Notes under the pieces: generated by a model
What the model was told of the DNA's origin: nothing
What the model saw: only the letters and a program-made list of their open reading frames with translations
The model's database searches: none
Part shown: positions 1 to 9,223 of the stretch, one piece after another
How the letters are laid out: each line of letters starts with the position of its first letter
Numbering within the stretch: position 1 is the stretch's first letter
Position numbers and translations under genes: made by a program
Assembly: GCF_004337985.1 (NCBI RefSeq)
Contig: NC_043743.1
Location: 3,332,543-3,396,542, forward strand
Length of the DNA stretch: 64,000 bases
Reading direction: 5' to 3'
Source of the DNA: Pyricularia pennisetigena
Lineage: Eukaryota; Ascomycota; Sordariomycetes; Magnaporthales; Pyriculariaceae

Positions 1-125
1 ACCTGAACCAGAGCGTTCTTTGGATGGACCCACAAGTACATTGCAAAGCCGCAATTGAGCCAGGAAGTGGAGCGAAGTGGATTAAATTGTGGAGCTCTGG
101 GCTTCAGGGATGAGCCCTGAGACTA
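1..125 (-). mobile_element. Terminal fragment of the 9-bp-TSD MITE (copy 4)
   Basis: This is the reverse complement of the left end of the MITE seen whole at 30991-32864 and 45602-47476. It includes the inverted repeat CAATTGAGCCA (52-62) with its degraded partner arm near 78-89, and the terminal sequence ending CTGAGACTA at 125. The following GGTTTTGCG belongs to pogo D1, because the uninterrupted sequence is present at about 47896 in pogo D2. The MITE therefore inserted into D1. The rest of the MITE lies left of the window, so its target duplication cannot be checked. Confidence 0.8.
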
Positions 126-387
126 GGTTTTGCGGAAGCCGGAAATTACGTTGCGAACCGATAAACCGGTTGCAAAAACGTTTCGATAGGCGGTAAAAAA
201 CCGTTTTCGTTATTTAGGCGCAATAATATTTAACGACGTAAAAAATCTTATATATTACCGGTAATAGGTTTTAACAAAGCTAAAAACAAAAATATTTAAC
301 GTTTAAATAAAATGTGAATTATAAATAGGTAAATATTCGAAAAAAACCCTGTTTTTAAGCGTTTTGAATATAAATTTAATGAATTAA
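126..387 (-). mobile_element. Pogo/Fot1-like DNA transposon D1, left segment
   Basis: The sequence aligns along its length with 47896-48170 of pogo D2, differing mostly by transitions. It belongs to the C-terminal half of the transposase on the minus strand, but no open frame survives. Copia-A1 is inserted immediately after, at 388, and D1 resumes at 8060. The 5-bp target duplication is ATTAA (383-387) on this side and ATCAA (8055-8059) on the other; the one difference is a C/T transition, as expected from RIP. Confidence 0.8.
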
Positions 388-947
388 TGTTAATTATATG
401 CGTTATTTAGCATGAAATGGGCCCATTTCTATTTGTATATAAGCCACAATAGATAGTGCCGAAGTGGGGCTATTGGGGCTGTCGGATTTTCTATTATATT
501 TTTGTGTGTATGTTGCAGGAGTTGCGATTTAAAGTCAGCGAATGGGGTTTCACCCTGTACCGGGTTTAATACCCACCCTGCATTGACGAGTCAGCTACCC
601 TGTACCTGGCTGAAATTTTCACCAAATCAGCAAATTAGTGCGAACTTAAAAATGGTTTGTAGGGAAATAAGGGTGTTTTTGCAACAAAGTATACAAAATA
701 ATTTTTCGGAAAATCGTGTGCGGCACCGGAACCCTTTGCGGGGTGCGGACCCCCATTTCGATATCGGAAAATATATAACGGAAATAAAGTAAAATTTCCC
801 CCACCAATAAATTAAATTTATTAATCCTAAAACTAGTGAATTTAACATATTTAAACCCTGTAATTACAAACTTTTACAACGCAATTAACACCACGCCGTA
901 TTTAAATTAATACTTAAACCCCCTATTAGCAACCCATATTATTAACA
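388..947 (+). repeat. 5' LTR of Copia-A1
   Basis: The 560-bp LTR begins TGTTAATTATATGCG and ends ATTATTAACA. It matches the 3' LTR at 7496-8054 and the LTRs at 10975, 17244, 23735, 36806 and 42386 (either strand). Differences are overwhelmingly C/T and G/A. An AT-rich stretch near 433-445 (TATATAAG) could be the promoter TATA element, but this is inferred from position only. Confidence 0.93.
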
Positions 948-961
948 AATTATAAACCCGG
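948..961 (+). other. Primer-binding site of Copia-A1 (mutated)
   Basis: The sequence is AATTATAAACCCGG. The less mutated A3 copy reads GGTTATAAGCCCGG, and Copia-C reads GGTTATGAGCCCGG. The unmutated form is complementary to the anticodon stem-loop of eukaryotic initiator tRNA-Met (GGGCUCAUAACC). This is the internal 'half-tRNA' primer mode known from Drosophila copia. The A1 site differs from it only by G-to-A changes. Confidence 0.7.
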
Positions 962-1404
962 AAAAGTTTTAGCTTGTGCATTAAAGTGCATTTTGCATCG
1001 CTGGAAAACCTGAAGTTTAGGTTTTATTTTAATTATTGTCGCATTTTTACACCACGTATATTGACGAAAACATTGCTGTTTTTATACGAAATTGTTGGTT
1101 TTAGGCGCTAATTTAGCATTTACCCCCCTGTATTTACAATGGGGATCGTTAAAAATTAGCGTTCGATTCAGGCTTTTTTAGGTACTGCAGCGATCGTTTG
1201 TATTGCAAATCCAAAATTTTTGGTGTGGTTTTTATGGATCGTGCACGCCATTATAATTGGTTTAAATTTTTAATAGGGTTTACGCTAGCGAATTAGGGCC
1301 AAAAACCCCTGTATTCGTTCGCTAATAACCTATTAAATCCTAATGCGTTTAATAGGGTTTATAATAGCGCATAAACCCATTAGCGGAATTACGTTAGTGG
1401 TTAA

Positions 1405-1480
1405 TTTACCCTGTACGATACCCTGCAGCTTACCCTGCACGATACCCTGCAGTCTACCCTGCACCCATTTAGCGAATTAA
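1405..1480 (+). repeat. Short CCTGYA-type direct repeats in the Copia-A leader
   Basis: The motif TACCCTG(C/T)A recurs about five times in some 75 bp, with alternating short linkers. Related copies occur at matching places in A7 (about 23240-23280), A3 (about 41840-41880) and A6 (to the window end). The motif also appears in the LTR. Function is unknown. Confidence 0.6.
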
Positions 1481-1745
1481 ACTCGTTACGTGCACCTGGA
1501 TTGGTACAAATACCAGGGCACCCATTAATTGAGGATTTTAGGGATTCTAACCCTGTATTTTAATGGATTTTAACCATTAAAAATAACATAAGCCCTATAA
1601 TTGGCAATTATAGGTTTATAGCCGTTGAAAGGCAAACGGTATAGCAAATCATAAGTTAAAATAAGGTATTTACCCTTAGGCAATTAAATTAGTTAATTAT
1701 AGTTATGAATTAGCGAATTGCAACTATAATTTAGGTTATTATATA

Positions 1746-2840
1746 ATGGAAAATAGCCTTATATCGGGCTTTTCAGGCCCAATTCCAGCAAATAAGGGGT
1801 TTAAACCCAGTTTAAACGAAATTTTAAGCGCTAAATTACAGGCCCAAAACCTGCAATTAAAAGCGTTAATTACGCAAATGGATTTAATTTTAAAGGACAA
1901 TTTAACAGTTAACTGCCCCGTTAACTTTAAAAAGCGGTAATACAACTAATTTTAATGGTAATCCGGAAAATAAACCCGTTACCGCACCCCCTAATCCGCC
2001 CGGTAATTTAATTTTAAATAACGGAATAGGTAAAAAATTATCGAAACGGGTATTTTTTCCCCCAAAAATTGTAAATTAGTACGGGTTAGCAATTACGATT
2101 TGTGGAAACAGGCGTTAATAATGTAATTTAAGGTTATAAAAATAGCGGAATCTATTTCCAACCTTAAAATTGGTTATACCCTACCGGAATACGAGTAATT
2201 AATCCTATTATTATTTATAAAAAACAATATAATTAAGGAATTTTTAAAATCCATTGCATAGTATTCTAGCCCCGTGACGGTTTATAAAATTTTGGAAGAT
2301 AGCTATTCCGTTACACCCGAAATTAATCGAGATTTATTATATCGGGAATTCCACGTTTTAAATTTTTCGAAATTCAAAAGATTAATACCTGAATTTAACA
2401 GCCGTTTAAACTCACTGGTAGCTAAAATAGCGAATACTAACGTGCAAATTAACCCTGTAAACGTACGAAATTAGTATTTACGGGCTTTGGAAGGGATATT
2501 CCCTATTTGGACCGAACGCCAACGCAGTACCCAACGGGCCCTGCAGGCAATAGGCCAAAATTCGGAAAAATTAAATTTGCAATACCTTATGGCGGACCTT
2601 ATATCCGAAAATTCGATTTCAGGTTTTACTACGGTTAAAGTTGCTATTTATAGGTTTAAAAGCAAAAAAACGGGTAACAAAAAACGCTAAAAAAGGCGTT
2701 AAAAAGGAAAATAATGGGTAGGAAACCACTTTAAAATTACGAAAAAAGCGTAATAGAAATTCTAATTGGGATTCTGTTTTTGCAAAAAATATTAAATCCT
2801 TTAATTCCAGCGAATTAACCGCTGGAAGGTCCATAATTTT
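1746..2840 (+). pseudogene. gag: Copia-A1 gag remnant
   Basis: The frame starts with MENSLISGFSGPIPANKG and runs in pieces through a copia-type Gag: 'NYDLWKQAL', 'LPEHEQLILL' and 'REFHALNFSKFK' equivalents are visible here or in sister copies. It ends in a Lys/Arg-rich tail near 2660-2690. In-frame stops occur every few tens of codons. I see no CCHC zinc knuckle in this or any sister copy; the basic tail may take its nucleic-acid-binding role (inference). The protease frame that follows is offset from gag near an A-run (about 2738-2746), which could be a frameshift site or simple decay. Confidence 0.75.
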
Positions 2841-2841
2841 T

Positions 2842-3960
2842 ATGGATTTCGAATTATTTACGGGCTCGATTCCAGGTATCGTTAACGAAGGCGCAGTGTA
2901 TAACGCCCTGGAATAGGAGGTTAATTCCGCTATTAGCGGAATTATAAAATTACGTTCGGATTCGGATTCGGAAACCGATACCGGTAAAACGTTATAATTA
3001 CAGGTTTTAACAGCTAATTTTAGGGTTAAAACGAAGTTTGGACGCGGCGTAAAAGGGACCCCTTAGTTTTGGAAATTAGGTTACCTTATCCTGTACGATA
3101 TAGGTAGTACGTACCATACTTTTGCAAATAAATAATTTCTTACCGATTATACCCCCGGTTTTACAGTCAAAATCGGTACAGGAGGTGGCCATATCAGGCC
3201 TGTAGGCACAGGAATTGTGAAAATATAGGTCCGTTACGGCCAAAAAGCTGACGAATTTAGAAAGGTTACGTTAAATAAGGTTTTATATATCCCTTCGTTT
3301 GGGATCAATATCGTTAATGGTTTTATATATTATAATATAGGGGGCGTATTATTAAAAGGTACCCTGTATAATAAGGATTGTAAGGCGTGGGGACGTTTAA
3401 ATACCGCTAAATATTCGCTTTATTTAAAGGTTAAAGGGTGCAATATCTTTGTTCAAAATAACGTTATGTCGAATTACGTTTAAATAATAGGTAAATATAG
3501 CACCGCTTTTAACATAGCCTTACAGGGGGTTACAAAAGCCTACGTAGCCCCGTTAGAAATAAAATTAAATAATATAAACCCTGAAAGGGATTATAAAATT
3601 TACACCGATTCGGAACCGGAAGAAAATACGGTAACGGAAAAGCTAAATCCCGAACAAAATACGGAAATAACCGTAAATTCACCTGTAACGCAGAAATTTA
3701 GCGGTAAAAGGCCTGAAAGTCCACGTGAAATTGGGCCCCGTAAGCCCGGCACACCGTTAAATAACCCTTTTATATAACCTAATACAGAAGGGACTATTTC
3801 CGAAAAAAAGGGTTTCCCATATAAGAAATCCGTTGTTAAAACCTCTTTTATTATCGGATTTAAAATAAGCCCTTGTAAATTACCTCCCTTTAGGCCTAAA
3901 ACGGACTACGGACGGTTAATTAACCCCTAAAAAAACGAAATTACAGGTGATTATAACGAA
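2842..3960 (+). pseudogene. Copia-A1 protease region remnant
   Basis: The region starts with MDFELFTGSIPG. It carries the aspartic protease signature as 'YLILYDIGSTYHTFANK' (canonical D-[ST]-G; here D-I-G, with D-T-G or N-T-G in sister copies). Downstream are 'RPVGTGIVKI' and 'VLYIPSFGINIVNG', the conserved 'NVLYVP...NLLS' block of copia proteases. Several Trp and Gln codons have become TAG/TAA. A Pro/Ser-rich linker follows (about 3650-3780) before the integrase zinc domain. Confidence 0.75.
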
Positions 3961-5251
3961 ATCCAAACCCAAAAAACCCTTTTATAGCATAGACGCTTGG
4001 GGCATATAGGGTTATTATTGCTAAAAAAAACCGCTAAAATCACAAAAGGTTTACCTAATTTCGACAAAATTAGGACAGTTACCTATATTATTTATATTAA
4101 AGCCATTTTTATTAGGCGTACAAATAGGGTCGCACTCCTTACACCCCCTAATATTTTCGATTTTATAAAGGGTAATATAGTAATTTTTAAATTTAGTTTT
4201 TACAATAAAAAGCCCGTATTTTTGTTATTAATGGACCGAAAATCACGTTTTCGGTGGTTTATCCCATTAAAAAGTAAAACCGGACCTACGGTTTTAATGG
4301 TTATTAAAAGTTTTTTTAAGGTTTTAAAAACTACGTCCGGGCGTTACCCCCTAAATTTTCACTTCGATGGGGGGCACGAGGTTAATGCAAATTTTTGAAA
4401 TTGGTTTATAAGTTAAAATGTTAATTTTAGCATTTCAAATCCCTATAACCACGCCGAAAACGGATTAACGGAACGGTCCGTTAGGGTTATTTTGGATAAA
4501 TTTCGGTTTACCATTATATTTATAATATTATTTATTACCTGCCGTAATTAATTTAATTGACCGTATAACGGTAATTAATAGGGGTTTAACATTTTACGAG
4601 GAATTTTATTCCGAATTCCAACCTTGATTACCGCATAAACCCAATTCAGGGCATTTTCGGGCTATTAGTACTGTATATCAGGTTATTATACCGTTGGAAA
4701 AACGCCAAAAATCTAATAAATTGGTTCCCCGCACCGAAACGGTAAAACTTTTAACCCATTTATTAAATTTTACAGCGTTGGTTTACGCACCCGCTAAACG
4801 GGCCGTATATAAAACTTTTACCGTAAAAGTTATAAAGGGTAGAACCGCTAAAAATTCAGTTATTCCAGGGGAAATGCTATAAACTTTAAAAAGGGAAAAT
4901 ACAGATTCAAAAGGAAATTTTAATTTTAAACTTGAAAACGAAATTAACAGCGTTCCAGCGGATAATTATCCCCTAAAATACCCTGAAAATACAGGGTATT
5001 TACCACCGGTTACAGGGCAATCACCACCCGTTACAGGGTATTTAAACCCTGAAAATACAGTGCCCGCCAGGTTTATATAACCTACCGTTCGCCCCCCAAA
5101 ACCTATAACGGTAGCGGTACTTAATCCAGTATTTAAAACAACGGAAATTCCGGTGTTTTTAGCATTTAAAATACAGAATATGGAATTAAATTCGCAGTTC
5201 GAAGACCCAGATCTAATGGATATAAATTACGTGCATTATTTTTATTTTTAA
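3961..5251 (+). pseudogene. Copia-A1 integrase remnant
   Basis: The HHCC domain starts with 'HRRLGHIGLLLLKK' at about 3985, preceded by a TAG where copia integrases have Trp. The CxxC pair is mutated here (TYIIYIKAIF) but visible as 'TCIVYVKTIF' in A2. Catalytic core blocks are 'LLLMDRKSRFRWFIPLK' (first Asp), 'NFHFDGGHEVN' (second Asp) and 'NGLTERS' (Glu). The C-terminal part 'KLVPRTETVKLLTHLLNFT' is open at 4694-4882. Order and motifs identify rve-type integrase of Ty1/copia; frame breaks make it nonfunctional. Confidence 0.82.
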
Positions 5252-5259
5252 GTCAAAGA

Positions 5260-6390
5260 GAAAATAAAAAAAAGCCCATTAAAGATAGTGAGCCAAATAG
5301 TTACTAACAGGCTTTAAATAAACCTAAAAATGCTAAATAGTTAACTGTTTTAACGTTTGAATTCGACCAAATCGTTATTGCAAAAACCTTCCGTTTTACC
5401 TCAAAAATTAAAATATGTATAGGCCGTAAACTCAATTTTACCCGGCCGGTATTTAAATTAAAAAAGGATAAAAATAATAAACCTATAAAATACAAAACTA
5501 AGTTTGTCATTAGGGGTTTTTTACAGGCCGAAGGCCTAAATTATATCGAAATTTTTGCTAGCATGAATATACCACTTACCTGGCGTATATTATTAGTTAT
5601 AGCTAGTACACAAAATTGGGAAATAAAATAAATTAATTTTATCGGTGCGTTTTTAAATAGTGATTTTACCGACGTAAATATATATTTGCAAATTCCAAAC
5701 GGTTTTAACGAATGGGCAAAAAATTGTAACCTTACCACCGTAAAAACTTTAGTGGAAATGGGTTATAACCCGAAAGAATTGCAGGTTATATAATTGGAAA
5801 AGGCGTTATATGGTTTGAAACAGGGTCCAAAAAATGGTAAAACAAATTTAAAACCCTATTTTTTAAAAAAGGTTTTGAACCATTAATCCTTAATCCCGCT
5901 GTTTTTTATAACGTTAAATCCAAATATTTTATCGTTACCTTTATAAACGATTGCCTGCTAATAGGTCCTAAATTGCAATATATTCAGGATTTTAAAACCC
6001 GTTTTAATAATGTATACGCGTTGGAAAACAGGTGCCCTGCAACCTGTTTTTTAAGCGTTTAAATTATAAGGTATAGGTTTAAGCGCCTATTTTGGCTCCA
6101 TTAAAGTCAGTATATAGAGGAAATATTAATAACGTTCGGATTAGCTCATTGCAAACCTATATTTATTCCCTTACAACCGGGTGTGCTAAAATATAGTGGG
6201 GGTAAACCCGTAAATGCGCTGGAAATCAAATTATTACAGCGTATTATCGGCACTTTTATGTATTTAATATTATTAACGCGCCCGGATATCGGTTTTGCGG
6301 TTCAATAGCTTTCACGCTTTTTAACAAAAATTATTACAATCCACTTAACGGCAGTTAAAAATCTATTACGTTATTTAGCGGGTATTAAAT
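5260..6390 (+). pseudogene. Copia-A1 reverse transcriptase remnant
   Basis: Recognisable RVT_2 blocks are 'WEIK*INFIGAFLNSDFTD', 'NIYLQIPNGFNEWAKN', 'LEKALYGLKQGPK' and the active-site region 'VTFINDCLLIGP' at 5931-5966. The usual YVDD reads F-I-N-D, and the same D-to-N is present in all other copies except A4 (K). The fragment 'RPDIGFAVQ' near 6280 leads into RNase H. Multiple in-frame stops are present. Confidence 0.82.
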
Positions 6391-6960
6391 TCTTGTTTAT
6401 TTATTACGGAAATAAAGTATTTAAAGCCGAATCACCATTTAATTTATTAATAGGGGTTTTTAAAGGCCTAAAATTACTGGGTTTTAATAATAGCGATTTT
6501 GCCGGGGCGAAGGAAAATTTAAAATCCATTTACGGATATTTGTATACCCTATTTGGGGACCCTATAACGTGGAAATGCAAAAAAGCTAATATGATAGCTT
6601 TAAAAATTCCAAAAACCGGAGCCGATGCCTTGACGGAAGCCCTGCGTAAAGCACAGTGGCTTAAAAACTTATTTATAGAGATTAGACTACCTATAAAAGG
6701 CCCTATTGCAATATTTGGAGATAATACAGGTTTTATAGCTAACGCATATAGCTTTACGCACTTTTAACGTATTAAATATACGTTATTAAAATGTCACTTC
6801 GTACGGGAGTTAGTTACAAAAAGATTAATAACCTTAAAATACCTGGAATCCAAACAAATACCCGCTAATAACCTAATAAGACCCCTAACGCTTCCAATTT
6901 ACAAAGTTTTTTCAAAATTTATAGGGTTTGAACCACTTAAAACTTAGTTTTGAACTATTG
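6391..6960 (+). pseudogene. Copia-A1 RNase H remnant
   Basis: An open stretch of 124 codons (6393-6767) reads 'NSDFAGAKENLKSIYGYLY', 'ITWKCKKANMIALKIPK', 'DALTEALRKAQWLKNLF' and 'IAIFGDNTGFIANA'. This matches the copia RNase H pattern (SDADWAGD.., RKSTSGY, ISWKSKKQ.., ALxEAxKEAIWL, DN.GAI). It then continues, broken, as 'CHFVRELVTKRLITLKYLESKQIPANN' to about 6900. It is the longest surviving frame of A1, perhaps by chance. Confidence 0.82.
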
Positions 6961-7481
6961 AATTTTTGAAGTATTATTTAACTAATTCGTTAGCTAATTA
7001 TCCATTACATTTCCTTTATTTGCAAACATTGGATTTTTGCTAACCTACTACCGGCCGCATTACCCGAATTTACCCTGTATAGGTTAATTAATAAGCGATT
7101 TATACCGATTTTATACCAAAAATTGAATTAAGATTAAAAAAGCTCGTATTTTGGGCGATTTACGTATTGGATATACTTTATATAATATACCTAATCTAAA
7201 TTATTACCAACGAACAACCAAATTAATTATTTGGTTTAATAATTAATTCGGTGGGTTAAAATTATGCAAATCGGGGGTTTAAATCCGGGGGTTGTTACAA
7301 TTTTGGGGGTTTTTTCCAATTCGGGGGTTCGTCCATTTCGGGGGTTTTAAATCGGTATAAAGGGTTTAATTATCCAGGGGGTTTATATCGGGAGTTCGAA
7401 TCGGGTTGGGATATAAAAGGGATCTTTTTTTTAAGGTTTCACTTTCATATACTTTTTTTTTCCGATTTTATGTAAATAATA
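6961..7481 (+). other. Copia-A1 3' untranslated region with six GGGGG runs
   Basis: This is noncoding between RNase H and the polypurine tract. Runs of five G lie at 7273-7277, 7287-7291, 7305-7309, 7323-7327, 7340-7344 and 7377-7381. They are spaced so that at least one G-quadruplex could form on the sense strand. The runs recur as C-runs in A2 (about 11600-11720), A7 (about 17350-17470) and A3 (about 34695-34815), although surrounding sequence has decayed. G-quadruplexes near the 3' LTR are known for plant LTR retrotransposons. Confidence 0.7.
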
Positions 7482-7495
7482 GCAAAAAAAGGGGG
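7482..7495 (+). other. Polypurine tract of Copia-A1
   Basis: GCAAAAAAAGGGGG directly precedes the 3' LTR and would prime plus-strand synthesis. Its complement CCCCCTTNTTTTTGC follows the minus-strand 3' LTR of A2 at 11500, and similar tracts follow at 17245 and 34596. Confidence 0.85.
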
Positions 7496-8054
7496 TGTTA
7501 ATTATATGCCTTATTAAACATATAATGGGCCTATTTTCATTTGTATATAAACCATAATAAATAATGCCGAAATGGGGTTATTGGGGCTGTCGGATTTTCT
7601 ATTATATTTTTAAATATATATTGCAGGAGTTGCGATTTAAAATCAGCGAATGGGGTTTCACCCTGCACCGGGTTTAATACCCAACCTGCATTCACGAATT
7701 GATTACCCTATACCTGGTTAAAAATTTCACCAAATTAGCAAATTAGTGCGAACCCAAAAATGGTTTGTATGGAAATAAAGGTGTTTTTCAAACAACGTAT
7801 ATAAAATAATTTTTCGGAAAATCGTGTGCGGCACCGGAACCCTTTGCAGGGTGCGGACCCCCATTTCGATGTCGGAAAATATATAAGGGAGATAAAGCAA
7901 AATTTCCCCCACCAATGAAATAAATCTATTAATCCCAAAATTAGTGAATTTAGTGCATTTAAGCCCTGTAATTACAGGTTTCTACAACGCGACTAGCACC
8001 ACGCCGCACCTAGGCTAATGCCTAAACCCCTGTTAGAAACCCATATTGTTAACA
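7496..8054 (+). repeat. 3' LTR of Copia-A1
   Basis: The 559-bp LTR begins TGTTAATTATATGCC and ends ATTGTTAACA. It is collinear with the 5' LTR at 388-947. It is followed by the target duplicate ATCAA (8055-8059) and then pogo D1. Confidence 0.93.
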
Positions 8055-9038
8055 ATCAATGCGTTAAAATTTAATCCAATATTAATAACCGCTATTTTAT
8101 ACTAATGTCTGGTTTCGTTGTAAGTAAAAAAACCTGTTTTAACCATTTAAAAGCGATTTTAAAATTAAACCAGCCCGTGGGAATCGAATCGTACGCCTAA
8201 TTTTTAATAGTAGGTGAAAACTATTGCGTTTGTAAAATATTACCCGTTTAAATCACGGTTAAAATAAATTTTTTATTTTTTACAATTACCGCCTCGATAA
8301 TCGACGCCCAAATAATATTTAATATATATATAATTTTAACCTAATTCCGGCGTTTTACGAAAAATAAACCGTATATTTTTCCGGCCGTTATATTTTTTTG
8401 TTGGAAACCGTGTTTGTCCATATTTACGATATTTTTGGGTTTAATTTCGAATTCGGTAATTATTCATTGGTATTAATTATAAAACGCCCGGATCGATTCG
8501 GCCGTGGTTTTTTTAGCTCGCGCACCCTCCAAAAAATCCCGGATTTGGTTCTAATATTTTTATTACGACGTAAAAAACCGGTTAACTAACGTTTACCGAA
8601 AACGTTTACGCGTTTTTTCGGCGGTATTAAAAAAAAGCGAAATTTTTAATTTTTTAATGCGTGGGCCCCCTTCCAACGAATTTTTCGATTTCGATCCAAC
8701 GGTTAACGAACTTTTTTTGTTCGTTAAAGAGTAATTGATACGGTTTATGGGTTTGTTTTCGATCGAAAACGCCGTTAAAACGACGCATAAGGGTGGTTTT
8801 TGGTACGGCCCATTGTGCGGTTGTTTTATTTTTCGAAATGCCTGATTTTACGGTTTTAACCGCCTGGGTAAGCCTAAATTCCAAATCTTTCGGCATCACG
8901 GCTTTTTTCGGCTTTAAAAACGGGTTATTTGCGGTGCGTTATCGCGTTAAAATAGGTGGGTTGTGTTAAGGATGTTAGAAATTGCTAACAAAACAGGTGT
9001 CCATTTCAGGTGCATGTCCACTTGTGGGTCACCCACTG
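8055..9038 (-). mobile_element. Pogo/Fot1-like DNA transposon D1, right segment
   Basis: D1 resumes after A1 (TSD ATCAA 8055-8059). It ends with a terminal inverted repeat reading outward as CAGTGGGTGACCCACAAG (complement of about 9021-9038), followed by TA (9039-9040). The same end occurs at 49801 in D2. The opposite end in D2 is CAGCGGGTGACCCAGAAG at 45374. TA target and this TIR fit the Tc1/mariner superfamily, pogo/Fot1 group. The target was an older MITE copy (next feature). Confidence 0.85.
8060..8899 (-). pseudogene. Pogo D1 transposase, N-terminal half
   Basis: Reading leftward from an ATG at 8899, 81 codons are open (8899-8654). 'LTQAVKTVKSG' and 'SKNKTTAQWAVPKTTLMRR' are a psq/CENP-B-like N-terminal helix-turn-helix; 'QLLFNEQKKFVNRWI' is the start of the second DNA-binding (HTH_CenpB-type) domain. 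The frame then breaks. Further down, the DDE-region equivalent of D2 ('IASIIEAVI..', 'GWFNFKIAFKWL') is visible in pieces around 8130-8330. D1 keeps the start codon that D2 has lost (ATA). The C-terminal part is at 126-387. Nonfunctional. Confidence 0.75.
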
Positions 9039-9223
9039 TAGTCTGAGGACATTTTGTCGCATTTCGCCATTTATGGCGGTACGCCAGTATTACTTACAGT
9101 AATTTTTCGCATTTCGCCGTTTATAACGGTATTATTAACGATAATTTGTCGCATTTCGCCATTTGTGGCGGTATTTAGTCTCAGTGCTTAAACTAGACCC
9201 CCCTGTGAACATGGCTAGCGCAG
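9039..9223. repeat. Mosaic of small element shards
   Basis: After the TA at 9039-9040, 9041-9175 matches the inverted right subterminal part of the MITE, with GTCTGAGGAC and three CGCC...GGCG hairpin units. 9176-9203 matches the inverted right tip of the MITE (TAGTCTCAGTGCTTAAACTAG then a C-run), without the roughly 100 bp that normally separate the two. 9203-9222 (TGTGAACATGGCTAGCGCAG) is the first 20 bp of the Copia-C LTR. A new MITE begins at 9224. Fragments of three families are abutted with no target duplications. Confidence 0.65.

Larger units (their letters stand above)
388..8054 (+). mobile_element. Copia-A copy A1, complete Ty1/copia retrotransposon (RIP-degraded)
   Basis: This is a 7667-bp element with two LTRs (388-947 and 7496-8054), both bounded by TGTTAA...TTAACA. 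It has a primer-binding site directly after the 5' LTR and a polypurine tract directly before the 3' LTR. The internal order gag, protease, integrase, reverse transcriptase, RNase H is diagnostic of Ty1/copia (integrase upstream of RT). It lies in pogo D1 with a 5-bp target duplication (ATTAA/ATCAA). Every coding frame is broken by many TAA/TAG codons, so the copy cannot encode functional proteins. It is the reference copy for the other Copia-A fragments in this window. Confidence 0.95.
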
